Positions 28,051-37,279 of a DNA stretch of 64,000 nucleotides are shown here, one piece after another. The notes under the pieces are model-generated. The model had not been told where the DNA came from. It worked only from the letters and a program-made list of their open reading frames with translations, and made no database searches. Within the stretch, counting starts at the first letter, position 1. Every line of letters begins with the position of its first letter. Origin of the DNA: [Flexibacter] sp. ATCC 35208 (GTDB taxonomy: Bacteria > Bacteroidota > Bacteroidia > Chitinophagales > Chitinophagaceae); contig NZ_MTKN01000012.1 of the NCBI RefSeq assembly GCF_001975825.1, positions 62,001 to 126,000 on the forward strand, read 5' to 3'. The translations under genes were made by a program, and so were the position numbers.

Positions 28051-28155
28051 TTACTTCAATTCTGCAATTTTCGATTTTGCATAATCAATATCTTCCTGCC
28101 CCCCAACCTTCACCAATAGGCATATCAATAGCGTTCTCAAACGTGGGTACAACAT
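28051..28155 (-). pseudogene. Possible gene relic, 34 codons
   Basis: A leftward frame encodes MLYPRLRTLLICLLVKVGGQ…ending DYAKSKIAELK and a stop. The ending reads like the C terminus of a longer protein, and an alternative frame (VVPTFENAIDMPIGEGWG) also reads well just upstream, as if a frameshift separated them. I cannot name a family, and it may be chance. The rest of 28017-28309 is noncoding. Confidence 0.25.
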
Positions 28156-28194
28156 GACTCTAAAATATAAAAATATGTATCATTATTGTACAGT

Positions 28195-28216
28195 ATTTGT
28201 CCGCAACCGGACAAAT
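28195..28216. promoter_or_regulatory. Inverted repeat upstream of the permease pair
   Basis: ATTTGTCCG (28195-28203), a CAAC spacer, and CGGACAAAT (28208-28216) form a perfect 9-bp inverted repeat 94 bp before the first permease start. There is no T run, so an operator is more likely than a terminator. Confidence 0.45.
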
Positions 28217-28309
28217 CCCCTGCAAACTATGGAAATAATTATCTGATTTTTAGCAATTTATGATCCGGCATTGCCTTTGAAGCGAACCGTACAGACTGAA
28301 TAATTTAGC

Positions 28310-30667
28310 ATGTTCAAAAATTACTTCAAAATTGCATTTAGAAATCTGGTAAGAACAAAGACGTTCTCCTTTATTAATATCACCGGCCTTGTAATGGGAA
28401 TGTCCTGTTGCATGCTCATCTGCCTGTGGATCTACAATGAAGTAACATTTGACAAGTTTCATCAGAACCGCGCTACCATCTACCAGGCCTATAACCGCAC
28501 TACCCTTGACGGTAAACTATTCTGCTGGAATGCGACTCCCAAACCACTGGCTGCTGCACTCAAACAGGATTATCCGGGTATTGCAAATACCTGCCGTACT
28601 TCTTATACTACATTTGTAACAGTAGCAGGTGAAAAAAAGATTTCTTCAAAGGGCATGTTTGTAGATACGACCTTCCTGAATATGTTCACCTTTCCTTTAC
28701 TGAAAGGGAACATCAACACCTTGCTGAGTGATCCGTATGTGATGGTGGTAACAGAAAAGATGGCGAAGAAAATGTTTGGTACCACCGACGTCATCGACAA
28801 AATGATTGGTATTGACGGTCAAAATTTCAAAATAACCGGGGTACTAAAAGACCTGCCTATCAACAGCACATTTGATTTTGAATACCTCCTGTCCTGGTTC
28901 TACCTGAAAGCCAAAGGATACGATGGCCAGTACTGGGGTGATAACAGCATATATACTTTTGTTCAGCTGGCACCCAACGTAGCTGAAGCTACCATGGATG
29001 CCCGTATTAAGGATGTAACCAGAAAACACTCCAATGGAGAAATGCCCATTGATGTGTTCCTCCATCCCATGAGTAAGTGGCACTTATATTCCAAATTTGA
29101 AGATGGGAAAATCGCTGGCGGTCGTATTGAAATTGTAAGAATGTTCGGCTTCATTGCCATTTTCATACTCCTGATCGCCTGCATCAATTTCATGAACCTT
29201 AGTACTGCACGTAGTGAAAAACGTGCGAAAGAAGTCGGTATCCGGAAAGTAGTTGGCGCTATGAAAAAATCACTGATCAGTCAGTTCCTCATAGAATCTA
29301 TTCTGCTCACCACCATCGCCGGCATACTATCCATCATACTTGTCTTCATCATATTACCAGCCTTCAATCACCTGATCAACCAGGAACTTACACTACCTTA
29401 TAATAGTATTCTTTTCTGGACGGTACTGGTTGCCTTCATTCTATTTACAGGTATGCTGGCAGGCAGTTACCCTGCATTCTTCCTCTCCTCTTTCAATCCT
29501 GCCGGTATATTCAGGGGCTCGTTCAAAAAGCTGAAAGGTGCTGTCAGTCCACGTAAAGTATTAGTGGTATTGCAATTCTGTATCTCTATTATATTGATTA
29601 TATCTACGGTGATTGTAATCCGCCAGTTAGACTATGCGCGTAACCGGAATGCCGGTTTCACAGGTGATCTGGTCATGTACCATTCATTGAATGCAGAATT
29701 ATGGAAGAACCGCGATGTAGTAAGAAACGAGTTGATAGCAGCCGGGTTAGCATCTTCTGTCACCGCTACCAATGCCAAACTCACACAACAATATAGTTCT
29801 ACGTGGGGAATATTCTGGAGAGGTAAGCCGGAGAAAGATAATACCATATTCGAGCGAAAAGCAGAAGATGGCGGATTAGTGAAAACAGCTGGACTGAAAT
29901 TGATACAGGGACGCGACATTGATTTAGTTAACTTTCCGTCTGACTCATCAGCTGTACTCCTGAATGAAACTGCGTTAAAAATAATGGGCTTCAAAAACCC
30001 GATTGGCGAAATCGTGAAAGATAATGACAGAGAATACCATGTGATTGGCGTATTTGGCGACATCATATTTGACTCTCCCTACGAAAATGCGGCACCTGTT
30101 CTCTTAACCGGCCCTAAATTTACAGAACTGGGTATACTCAATATCAAACTGGCGCCTGCTGCTGATGTTGTAAAACAGGTGCAGCAAATAGAAAAGATCT
30201 ATGCTAAATATTGCCCCAGCTATCCTTTCGAATATCATTTTGTAAATGAAGATCATGCAAAGAAATTCGAGGATATGCAGCGCACAGCGAGACTGACTAC
30301 TTTGTTTGCCATCCTGACTATCTTCATCTCCTGCCTGGGGTTATTTGGACTGGCAAGCTATATCGCTGAAGGAAGGATAAAGGAAATCGGCATCCGCAAA
30401 ATACTAGGAGCATCTACTGCGAAGATCATCAAATTGCTGACAAAAGACTTTATTGTTTTAGTAGTTATTGCATTTATAATAGCAGGCCCTATCGCCTGGT
30501 ATGCCATGCACCAATGGCTGCAGGGTTATGCCTACAGGATCGGGATAGATTGGTGGATCTTTGCAGGCGCAGGTGTACTGGTCATTATGATTTCTATGAT
30601 CACCACCGGCTATCATGCATATAAAGCGACATTGACAAATCCCGTAAAGAGTCTGAAAGCAGAATAA
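28310..30667 (+). CDS. MacB/FtsX-type ABC transporter permease, copy 1
   Basis: A 785-aa membrane protein of the MacB-like permease family. It has an N-terminal membrane helix (about 20-42), a large MacB_PCD periplasmic domain, a first FtsX bundle starting near residue 280 (FGFIAIFILLIACINFMNLS, then ARSEKRAKEVGIRKVVGA), a second periplasmic domain, and a second FtsX bundle at the C terminus (LFGLASYIAEGRIKEIGIRKILGAS). Such proteins use an ATPase made elsewhere and work in export or as mechanotransmitters. No ATPase gene is adjacent. It is 10 bp upstream of a close paralogue. Confidence 0.93.
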   Translation: MFKNYFKIAFRNLVRTKTFSFINITGLVMGMSCCMLICLWIYNEVTFDKFHQNRATIYQAYNRTTLDGKLFCWNATPKPLAAALKQDYPGIANTCRTSYTTFVTVAGEKKISSKGMFVDTTFLNMFTFPLLKGNINTLLSDPYVMVVTEKMAKKMFGTTDVIDKMIGIDGQNFKITGVLKDLPINSTFDFEYLLSWFYLKAKGYDGQYWGDNSIYTFVQLAPNVAEATMDARIKDVTRKHSNGEMPIDVFLHPMSKWHLYSKFEDGKIAGGRIEIVRMFGFIAIFILLIACINFMNLSTARSEKRAKEVGIRKVVGAMKKSLISQFLIESILLTTIAGILSIILVFIILPAFNHLINQELTLPYNSILFWTVLVAFILFTGMLAGSYPAFFLSSFNPAGIFRGSFKKLKGAVSPRKVLVVLQFCISIILIISTVIVIRQLDYARNRNAGFTGDLVMYHSLNAELWKNRDVVRNELIAAGLASSVTATNAKLTQQYSSTWGIFWRGKPEKDNTIFERKAEDGGLVKTAGLKLIQGRDIDLVNFPSDSSAVLLNETALKIMGFKNPIGEIVKDNDREYHVIGVFGDIIFDSPYENAAPVLLTGPKFTELGILNIKLAPAADVVKQVQQIEKIYAKYCPSYPFEYHFVNEDHAKKFEDMQRTARLTTLFAILTIFISCLGLFGLASYIAEGRIKEIGIRKILGASTAKIIKLLTKDFIVLVVIAFIIAGPIAWYAMHQWLQGYAYRIGIDWWIFAGAGVLVIMISMITTGYHAYKATLTNPVKSLKAE

Positions 30668-30677
30668 ATCATTTATT

Positions 30678-33038
30678 ATGTTTAAAAGTTACTTCATTAT
30701 AGCATACAGGAACCTGCTACGGAGCAAATCCTTTTCCCTGATCAATATTACAGGGTTAGTATTGGGTATTGGATGCTGTATGCTGATATGTTTATGGATC
30801 TATAATGAAGTCAGCTATGACAAGTTTCATAAGAATAAAGATTATCTATACCAGGCGTGGAACAGAGGCACTTTTGATAATAAACTGCAATGCTGGAATG
30901 TGGTACCTGATCCATTGGCTGCAGCACTGAAGGATGAATATGCCGGTATAAAAAACACCTGCCGTACAGATATCCGCTGGTTTGTAACGGCTGTAGGCGA
31001 AAAGAAACTTTCTACAAAGGCACTTGTGGTGGATCCGTCCTTTTTATCGATGTTCAGTTTTCCGCTGGTAAAGGGGAATCGGGAGACAGTGTTGAATGAT
31101 GTTTTATCGATTGTGATCACAGAGAAGATGGCGAAGAAAATGTTTGGTACAGCAGATCCGATGGACCAGATAATAACAATCGATAAGGATCAGTTCAAAG
31201 TGACGGGTGTTTTAAAAGATCTTCCTTTAAACAGTACATTCAATTTTGAATACCTGCTCCCATGGAAGTATTATGCTTACTTATCAGGCAATGAAGATGC
31301 TTCCTGGAAAAACAACTCAGTGAATGTATTCGTTCAACTTACACCCAATACCACAGCGGCTGCTATCAATCAACAGATCAGGGATGTTACGAAAAAACAT
31401 ACTGGAGACAAAGAGGATACGGAAGTTTTCCTCCATCCCATGAGTAAATGGCATTTGTATTCCAACTTTGAAAATGGGGTGATATCAGGTGGCCGTATTG
31501 AGATAGTCAGATTGTTTGGCATCATTGCCAGTTTTATATTGTTGATTGCATGTATCAATTTTATGAACCTGAGTACGGCACGAAGTGAAAAGCGGGCGAA
31601 GGAAGTAGGTATTCGTAAAGCAGTCGGTGCACAGAAAAAATCTCTCATCCTGCAGTTCCTGCTGGAATCACTTATGGTGGTGACCATTGCTGGTATATTG
31701 GCGCTCATAGCAGTATTCCTCTTGTTGCCGGTCTTCAATTTACTCATCAATCAGGAACTTGTATTACCGTATGGCAATTGGATATTCTGGGCTACACTGG
31801 TAGGTTTTATTCTACTGACCGGCTTACTGGCGGGCAGTTATCCGGCATTTTTCCTTTCTTCTTTTCATCCTGCCGGCATCTTCAGACGTACTTTCAAAAA
31901 AGGTCATGGCACGATCAATCACCGTAAGGTACTGGTGGTATTGCAATTCTGTATTGCCATTACGCTCATTATATCTACAGTGATTGTGGTCCGTCAATTA
32001 GAACACGCACGTAACAGGAATGCGGGTTTTTCTGGAGACCTGTTGATGTATCACTGGAATAATCCAACACTCAATAATAATTTTGGCGCCCTTAAGAATG
32101 AGCTGTTATCTACGGGTATTGCGACCTCCGTGACCCGTACGGCGTCACAACTGACAGAGCCGTTCAGCTCATCGACCTCCGTAAAATGGAGGGGAAAAGA
32201 TCCTAATGACAATACCGATTTTGAACGCGGCGCACAGGATGAAGGATTGATCACCACAGCAGGTCTACAACTGCTACAGGGGCGGGACCTGGACCTGGCA
32301 AGGTATCCGGCTGATTCAACGGCTGTGATCATCAATGAATCGGCGATGAAGGCCATGGGCTTTACCCATCCTATTGGCGAAGTAGTGCATGAATTCGAAA
32401 CAGATTATCATGTAGTAGGTGTATTTGGTGATTATATATTTGGCTCTCCTTATGAGCATACACATCCGATGATTATTGTGGGTGCAAAGAATATGTTTTT
32501 CAATATTATTCATATGAAGCTGGCAGCGGGTGGAGATGTAGTAAAACAAGTGCAGGCAGCAGAAAAACTCTTTAATAAATATAATCCGGATTATCCGTTT
32601 GAATACCATTTTGTGAACAAGGATTATGAATTGAAATTCGTGGATATGTCTATTGTGGCGCGTTTAACTACCTTATTTGCTGTGCTGACGGTGCTGATAT
32701 CCTGTCTTGGTTTGTTTGGGCTGGCAAGTTATATGGCGGAAGAGCGGATTAAGGAAATTGGTATTCGCAAGGTACTGGGCGCTTCGGTCGTGAGGATTAT
32801 TAGTTTGCTGACGAAGGATTTTCTGGTACTGGTAGGCATTGCGCTGTTAATAGCGGCTCCTATAGCATGGTATGCCATGCACCAGTGGTTGCAGCGATAT
32901 GCTTACAGAACAATGATCGACTGGTGGGTGTTTGTAGCAACAGGGTTATTGATGATATTGATTTCCCTGCTCACCACTGGCTATCATGCCTGCAAAGCGG
33001 CGCTGATGAATCCTGTTAAAAGTTTGAAGTCGGATTAA
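30678..33038 (+). CDS. MacB/FtsX-type ABC transporter permease, copy 2
   Basis: A 786-aa paralogue of the preceding protein, with the same domain order and long identical blocks (for example ARSEKRAKEVGIRK and LFGLASYMAEERIKEIGIRK). The pair arose by tandem duplication and may work as a heterodimer or on two substrates. Its stop overlaps the stop of the convergent GreA/B-like gene by 4 bp (33035-33038), leaving no room for a terminator between them. Confidence 0.93.
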   Translation: MFKSYFIIAYRNLLRSKSFSLINITGLVLGIGCCMLICLWIYNEVSYDKFHKNKDYLYQAWNRGTFDNKLQCWNVVPDPLAAALKDEYAGIKNTCRTDIRWFVTAVGEKKLSTKALVVDPSFLSMFSFPLVKGNRETVLNDVLSIVITEKMAKKMFGTADPMDQIITIDKDQFKVTGVLKDLPLNSTFNFEYLLPWKYYAYLSGNEDASWKNNSVNVFVQLTPNTTAAAINQQIRDVTKKHTGDKEDTEVFLHPMSKWHLYSNFENGVISGGRIEIVRLFGIIASFILLIACINFMNLSTARSEKRAKEVGIRKAVGAQKKSLILQFLLESLMVVTIAGILALIAVFLLLPVFNLLINQELVLPYGNWIFWATLVGFILLTGLLAGSYPAFFLSSFHPAGIFRRTFKKGHGTINHRKVLVVLQFCIAITLIISTVIVVRQLEHARNRNAGFSGDLLMYHWNNPTLNNNFGALKNELLSTGIATSVTRTASQLTEPFSSSTSVKWRGKDPNDNTDFERGAQDEGLITTAGLQLLQGRDLDLARYPADSTAVIINESAMKAMGFTHPIGEVVHEFETDYHVVGVFGDYIFGSPYEHTHPMIIVGAKNMFFNIIHMKLAAGGDVVKQVQAAEKLFNKYNPDYPFEYHFVNKDYELKFVDMSIVARLTTLFAVLTVLISCLGLFGLASYMAEERIKEIGIRKVLGASVVRIISLLTKDFLVLVGIALLIAAPIAWYAMHQWLQRYAYRTMIDWWVFVATGLLMILISLLTTGYHACKAALMNPVKSLKSD

Positions 33039-33502
33039 TATAATGTTAGAATGATTCTTTCTTCTTTGTTGAAAAAGAAAGTATCTCCTTCTTTTTTACC
33101 GTGTAGCAGTTTTGCCAAAGGTGATAAAGGAGATAGGAAAAATACGGTCTCTTCATTGATGGTTTGTTTACCTAAGCCTGCGGCGATGAAAAAGGATTGA
33201 CCTTTACAATTAATAAAGGAGCCCGGTTGTGCGGTGGTGTAGATTTTTTCAGTGTTTACTTTTTGTAGTCTGTCCAGTTCCAGCTTATTTTCTTCCTGCT
33301 GGCGACTGTGCATGTCTTTTTCAAGGTGCCCCATGGCACGGCCGGTTTCATATTTATCACCTGCGGAGCTTTTTTCTTCATTATTGGCAGCTTCCTGCGC
33401 ATTGGCAATCATTTGTTTTGCCAATTCGATACGCTTATTGATTAATGCCAGCCCTGTGTTTTTTAGATTGGTTTTAAAGGCAATCATCTCCTGAATCGTC
33501 AT
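33035..33502 (-). CDS. GreA/GreB-family-like protein
   Basis: A 155-aa protein. The N-terminal half is a charged coiled coil (about 20-80, with AQEAANNEEKSSAGDKYETG, the acidic tip typical of this group). The C-terminal half resembles the FKBP-like GreA/GreB domain (FFLSPLSPLAKLLHGKKEGD). In Bacteroidota, proteins of this kind are often mislabelled 3-oxoacyl-ACP synthase. It may bind RNA polymerase through the secondary channel; this is inferred from family likeness only. It is divergent from the mobile region starting at 33561. Confidence 0.72.
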   Translation of the reverse strand: MTIQEMIAFKTNLKNTGLALINKRIELAKQMIANAQEAANNEEKSSAGDKYETGRAMGHLEKDMHSRQQEENKLELDRLQKVNTEKIYTTAQPGSFINCKGQSFFIAAGLGKQTINEETVFFLSPLSPLAKLLHGKKEGDTFFFNKEERIILTLY

Positions 33503-33560
33503 AAGTGTTATATTTATGCTGCTATGAAGGGTATTTTCTTTTTTATAGATTTATTATTAA

Positions 33561-33575
33561 TGTCGTTTAGTTAAG
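33561..33575 (+). repeat. Left terminal inverted repeat
   Basis: TGTCGTTTAGTTAAG is the exact reverse complement of 38696-38710. Two further bases outside (AA) also match. It lies 59 bp from the start of the GreA/B-like gene. Confidence 0.85.
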
Positions 33576-33638
33576 CAAATTTCATCGAAAAGTAGTTAAA
33601 AATGGCTACAAGATCAGTAAATTTGTTTTACTGAAAAA

Positions 33639-34130
33639 ACGAACAAGGATTATAGGACAAAAGTAGTTAAACATATAGTAAAACTGATTGATAATGATCA
33701 ATACAAGACCCGTAACAAAGACGGTGAAAAAGGATTTACCCGGAATCGTAAACTTACATTCAAAGAACTAATAGTACTTATAAGCCGTGGTATGATGCGA
33801 TCAATTCAGCGTGAGCTTAACGATTTTTTTGGAAATATTCTTGATCAGGACTATAGTATACAGCAAATAACAAAGGGAGCCTTGAGTCAATCCCGAGCAA
33901 AATTAATCCCTGAAGCATTTAAAGATCTGAACACAGAGGCCGGCAGAACTTTCTATGAGGATGCGCCCTATCTTAGGTGGAAAGGGCATCGTTTATTAGC
34001 GGCAGACGGCAGTACTTGTGTAATGCCGAATCACAAAACAACCAGGGAAGAATTTGGGGTACATAATATGGGTAGGCATGCAGATGCCGAACGCTGCATA
34101 GCTACTACTTCGCTGATGTATGATGTGTTA
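33639..34130 (+). pseudogene. IS4-family transposase, N-terminal half
   Basis: A reading frame from about 33639 gives …NKDYRTKVVKHIVKLIDND, then TFKELIVLISRGMMRSIQREL. The DDE-domain start follows (HRLLAADGSTCVMPNHKTTR, containing the first catalytic Asp) with EFGVHNMGRHADAERCIATT after it. No ATG is present at the natural start; an ACG stands at 33639, and the first ATG is 33792. Homology fades near 34130, and the frame runs on into unrelated sequence to 34340. The rest of the transposase is missing apart from the tail at 38480-38694. Confidence 0.8.
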
Positions 34131-34228
34131 AAAGCTAAAGCATCCCAATTTGATAGCTCTGCCGCTCTATTTCCTAAACTGTCAACCTTGTCAAATAAAT
34201 GCAAATTACTATCGGTAGTAATTATAAA

Positions 34229-34612
34229 TCAATATTTATCCATTTCTTCATTTACCAGATTTAAAAACAAATCAATTTCTATTACACTTCCCTTACCTGT
34301 GTTAAGAGGGAACAGAGAAATTTTAAAATTCTCTCTTTGAAAAATTGGAATATCAAATTTTAAAAAATCGTCCATACTTACTGAATTAACTTTACAATCA
34401 GCATACTCAACCTCAGCGAAAAGATCTGCAAATTCCTTAAATGGCCAGATTGGCACTATTATATTACTAAATTCGTCATTTAATAAAACAAGCTTTTTAT
34501 CTCTTTCAATGAACCAAACAACACCCAAATCTACAATTCGCTTAATTGTGTATTCAAGACGAGTATTGGCATCTTGGTTAATCATTGAGTTAATTTCCTT
34601 TTCATTTATCAT
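34229..34612 (-). CDS. DUF2750-like protein, candidate Rhs immunity protein
   Basis: A 127-aa acidic soluble protein. Its layout fits DUF2750: an N-terminal helical part with LEYTIKRIVDLGVVWFIERD, then IIVPIWPFKEFADLFAEVEY, and a C-terminal segment DDFLKFDIPIFQREN ending in a short strand pair. It follows the Rhs C-terminal fragment by 11 bp in the same direction, the usual position of an immunity gene. No damage is seen in this frame. The immunity role is inferred from position. Confidence 0.65.
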   Translation of the reverse strand: MINEKEINSMINQDANTRLEYTIKRIVDLGVVWFIERDKKLVLLNDEFSNIIVPIWPFKEFADLFAEVEYADCKVNSVSMDDFLKFDIPIFQRENFKISLFPLNTGKGSVIEIDLFLNLVNEEMDKY

Positions 34613-34623
34613 GGTAAATATAT

Positions 34624-35156
34624 TTATTGACTTCTTCTATAGTCTCTTTCTACTTGGTGCTGAGTTTTATGTAAATCAATATCTTGAACCTTAGAATGAT
34701 CTATTGCATCTTTAATTTTGTCCCCAAAAACCGCTAATGTTCCAACTACACCCAGCGAAGTTAAACCTGCGCCTATAGATTCTATTACACCTTCAACAAC
34801 CGGAATAGGAACGGGGCCAATCTGGCCTATTACACCCGGACCAACAGGTTCATCACCTAGAAAATCGCTAAATCTAACAGGATTATCATAGTTCGAAGCA
34901 TAGGGGCTCCATGCTTCCATATCGTCTACCTTAGGATCTATTTGTCCCCATCTACCTGTCTGCGGATCTAATGTAAGATAAAAAGCTTCAAATTGGTCGA
35001 GGTCAAAATCATCGTCAAATTCAATTCCATTATACTTCTTTTATTTTCCGGGTACAATTGCCCTTTTAAGGCTTTGCTGCTAATCCCCGCCATCGTCAGC
35101 CCAAATGGGTAATAGTGAGTTTCTTCTAACAATGGTCCACTATTATGAGATATAAC
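34624..35156 (-). pseudogene. Rhs/YD-repeat C-terminal fragment with variable tip (module 1)
   Basis: Read leftward, the segment begins in [20 protein letters not shown], runs through a frameshift near 35040 (one base short relative to the paralogous copy), then the Rhs core [20 protein letters not shown] and TGRWGQIDPKVDD. It ends in a unique tip (GPGVIGQIGPVPIPVVEGVI … HQVERDYRRSQ). The 5' part is cut off at 35156. Rhs tips are usually toxins, but this one has no recognised toxin motif. Confidence 0.75.
35088..35156 (-). repeat. Rhs core direct repeat, copy A
   Basis: A 69-bp segment matching 38118-38186 in the same orientation at 65 of 69 positions. Similarity ends sharply at 35156, marking a breakpoint of the Rhs fragment. 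Confidence 0.85.
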
Positions 35157-35258
35157 TAAACAGAATCCATGTTAGTAGTCGAAACATGAATATCTTTCTA
35201 GCCGTAAGTAATGCTAGATCAACTACTGTTTGAAGTTTCATTTCTTTGTTTTTTCTAA

Positions 35259-35772
35259 GAGTATGTTTAAATTTCAGTGGGTCCAAAATTAGGAAAGTAC
35301 GAATCGATCAATTAGTTTGGATTTACCACAAAACAAACTATGAGAAGCAAGTTCACATTATTGACCGATTCGCACTGGGAAAGTATTAAAAATATATTAA
35401 CGGACAAAAGAAAGCGTAAATATTGCCTTCGGACTATTTTCAATGCTATATTATAGATTTGCAGAACCGGCAGTCAGTGGAGTAATCTAAGCAGTGAATA
35501 TCTATACTGGCAGATAGTTTACTACTATTTTGACAAATGGAAGAAATCAGGAGTGCTGGAACAGGTGATGTTAAAATTGGTAAGGAAGGAAAGAATTTAT
35601 CAGGGACACAATTACGCTCCATCAGTAGGTGCTATTGATAGTCAAAGCGTAAAGAAAAGTGCATTTGTAAGTATAGAAACCGGTATTGATGGAGGCAAAC
35701 ATATCAATGGGCGAAAGAGACACCTGGCAGTTGATAGTTTAGGATTACCGATTGCGATATATATTGTAATGT
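35259..35772 (+). pseudogene. IS5-family transposase fragment
   Basis: The frame starting at ATG 35340 reads MRSKFTLLTDSHWESIKNIL, then a TAG at 35454-35456 (where ICRTGSQWSNL follows, normally preceded by Trp). It continues to the DDE region SVGAIDSQSVKKSAF and GRKRHLAVDSLGLPIAIYI. It is cut off at about 35772, where Rhs sequence begins. A GAGTATGTTTAAA-like end near 35259 may be the left end of the element. It is non-functional. Confidence 0.8.
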
Positions 35773-35774
35773 AT

Positions 35775-36058
35775 CTTTTTTGTAGAGGAACATTCCATCA
35801 TAATCAGAAACTGTAGTAGCAGCAGGTGTAACGGAGATATCAATCACAGTTTCTTCATTTTGACTCCGGTAGCGTTGTATTGATATGTGATTATTCCTTT
35901 GTTTGTAAAAGTGATCTGCTCGGCAAGTTCAAATAATTGTAGGTAATGGCACTTATCCCTTTATTCAGGTCCTGAATCAGATTACCATTCCAACTTGTGC
36001 GATGCCAATGTCTATAATTGTCTTTGTCGCTTTCGTAGTAGCTGGCGGAAAGATTTTT
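35775..36058 (-). pseudogene. Rhs/YD-repeat internal fragment
   Basis: Read leftward, the segment encodes NGNLIQDLNKGISAITYNYL, then (after one missing base) EQITFTNKGIITYQYNATGV, and SDYDGMFLYK at its left end. These are YD-repeat and pre-core sequences of a Bacteroidota Rhs protein. At least two frameshifts are needed to read it. It is cut at 35773 by the IS5-family fragment. The stretch 36059-36240 has no gene that I can support. Confidence 0.7.
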
Positions 36059-36240
36059 TTATCATACCCGCATACTACTTTTTTTATGTTTACACCCGGT
36101 ATAGAGGTATAAATTAAGTAAACCAATTAAAAGTCCAATTGCCCTACGGTACGAACGTCGGAGATTTAGCATTATAGATAGGTTAATAATGTTGTTTGTG
36201 TATTGACTATGGTATTTTTTTGAAACCGAATAAAAGGCAA

Positions 36241-36277
36241 ACGGCTTGAGTCCAATACAAGATCGAACTCAAGCCGT
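36241..36277 (-). terminator. Terminator downstream of the 36309 gene
   Basis: ACGGCTTGAGT (36241-36251) pairs with 36267-36277. On the - strand it is followed by a T-rich tract. Confidence 0.7.
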
Positions 36278-36308
36278 CTAATCAAAAACAGGCTTCAATA
36301 TTTCCTTT

Positions 36309-36771
36309 TTAATATGGAATATTGAGCGCATCTATTTTCATAAATCTAATATTGTTATCAGAAAGAAATATCCTACCGGCGGCATTCACCGGATAAAACC
36401 AATCGCAACTATTAGGGACAGATGAGCTGGCGATATGATTAGCCTTAGCAACATATTGCCTATTCTTTAATACAAGAACGAGTATCGGCTTTTTACTGTC
36501 AGTAAGTATTCTGAGTTTTTCAGGGCTGATAATTTTTATCTCAATTTCATATTTATCTTCTGAGACTAATTCCAACTCATTTTGGCGAATTTTTATTGTA
36601 TCATAAATCATATGGCTAATCTCAATATTCTGATACTGAGAATGAAAATTAATTTCCCTTTCGCTTAGATTTTGAGGACTATTTGCGATCATAATAGCCA
36701 GTTTCGCCATCTTTATCACCTTTAACTTGACCATAAACTGAAAGTTCAAATCTTAAATCGGATAATTTCAT
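36309..36771 (-). pseudogene. Small protein gene with a frameshift, unknown function
   Basis: The start at 36771 gives MKLSDLRFELSVYGQVKGDK…DGETGYYDR, a convincing N terminus that stops at a TAG. The next frame continues NSPQNLSEREINFHSQYQN … KYEIEIKI … down to DNNIRFMKIDALNIPY at 36309. A single-base indel near 36683 would join them into about 153 aa. The alternative is a start at 36749 without the frameshift, whose first residues look unnatural. Position after an Rhs toxin and immunity pair suggests a second immunity-type protein; no family is recognised. Confidence 0.6.
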
Positions 36772-36900
36772 AACTTCTGGTTTGATAATCTATCCATTCT
36801 TTGAATAAACAGGTATAAATGCGTAGCACTTTCTGAAATAGCTGGCAGAATAGACTGTTTGCCTACCTGCACATATTTTCTCCTACTATTAAACACCTAA

Positions 36901-36943
36901 AAGCACAAATATCCGCAGACAACACCTGCGGATATTTGTGCTT
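36901..36943 (-). terminator. Terminator of Rhs module 2
   Basis: A perfect 18-bp inverted repeat (36901-36918 with 36926-36943) begins 10 bp after the stop of the 108-aa gene. The T run is short. Confidence 0.75.
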
Positions 36944-36952
36944 CAATAAAAA

Positions 36953-37279
36953 TTATTTAGATGTACGAATTCGTCTATTCAGAAAAGGCCAGGATTTTAC
37001 GTACTCAACATCAACAGAGTCACCTATCTGAAATTTGGAATCTTGTGAATCATTCGTATAGGCTTCTCCATTGATATAAAAAACATACGAATAAGAGCCA
37101 TCATGACTCACTGGGCTATTACCAGTGGGATTTTTCTCATCAATAATTACGGCCCTGGTCCGCTGCGCATCGTGCTTTAATAAATATCCAGTTAGTATCC
37201 TTCTACCAACCTTACAGATAAAAAAACCAAACAAAATTAAAAAGAAAATAATTGTTCCTATTTTTTTTAGTTTATTCAT
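36953..37279 (-). CDS. 108-aa membrane protein, candidate Rhs immunity protein
   Basis: A small protein with one N-terminal membrane helix (about 7-26, IIFFLILFGFFIC) and a soluble beta-rich domain (DGSYSYVFYINGEAYTNDSQ … GDSVDVEYVKSWP), resembling DUF3592-like modules. Its ATG overlaps the TGA of the Rhs tip (ATGA at 37276-37279), so the two were translated together. Membrane anchoring would fit immunity against a toxin acting at or across the membrane. This is inference. Confidence 0.68.
   Translation of the reverse strand: MNKLKKIGTIIFFLILFGFFICKVGRRILTGYLLKHDAQRTRAVIIDEKNPTGNSPVSHDGSYSYVFYINGEAYTNDSQDSKFQIGDSVDVEYVKSWPFLNRRIRTSK

Noticed and set aside
28195..28216. Terminator for the GH5 gene
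   Set aside because: A good terminator already exists at 28021-28049, and this repeat lacks a T run and lies close to the permease start.
34131..34340. Continuation of the IS4 transposase to the stop at 34340
   Set aside because: Past about 34130 the translation no longer resembles a transposase and overlaps the DUF2750-like gene on the other strand.
35159..35258. Small signal-peptide-like frame (MKLQTVVDLALLTARKIFMF) on the - strand
   Set aside because: It runs into the Rhs fragment at a breakpoint and ends quickly. It may be the start of a lost gene, but there is too little to support a feature.
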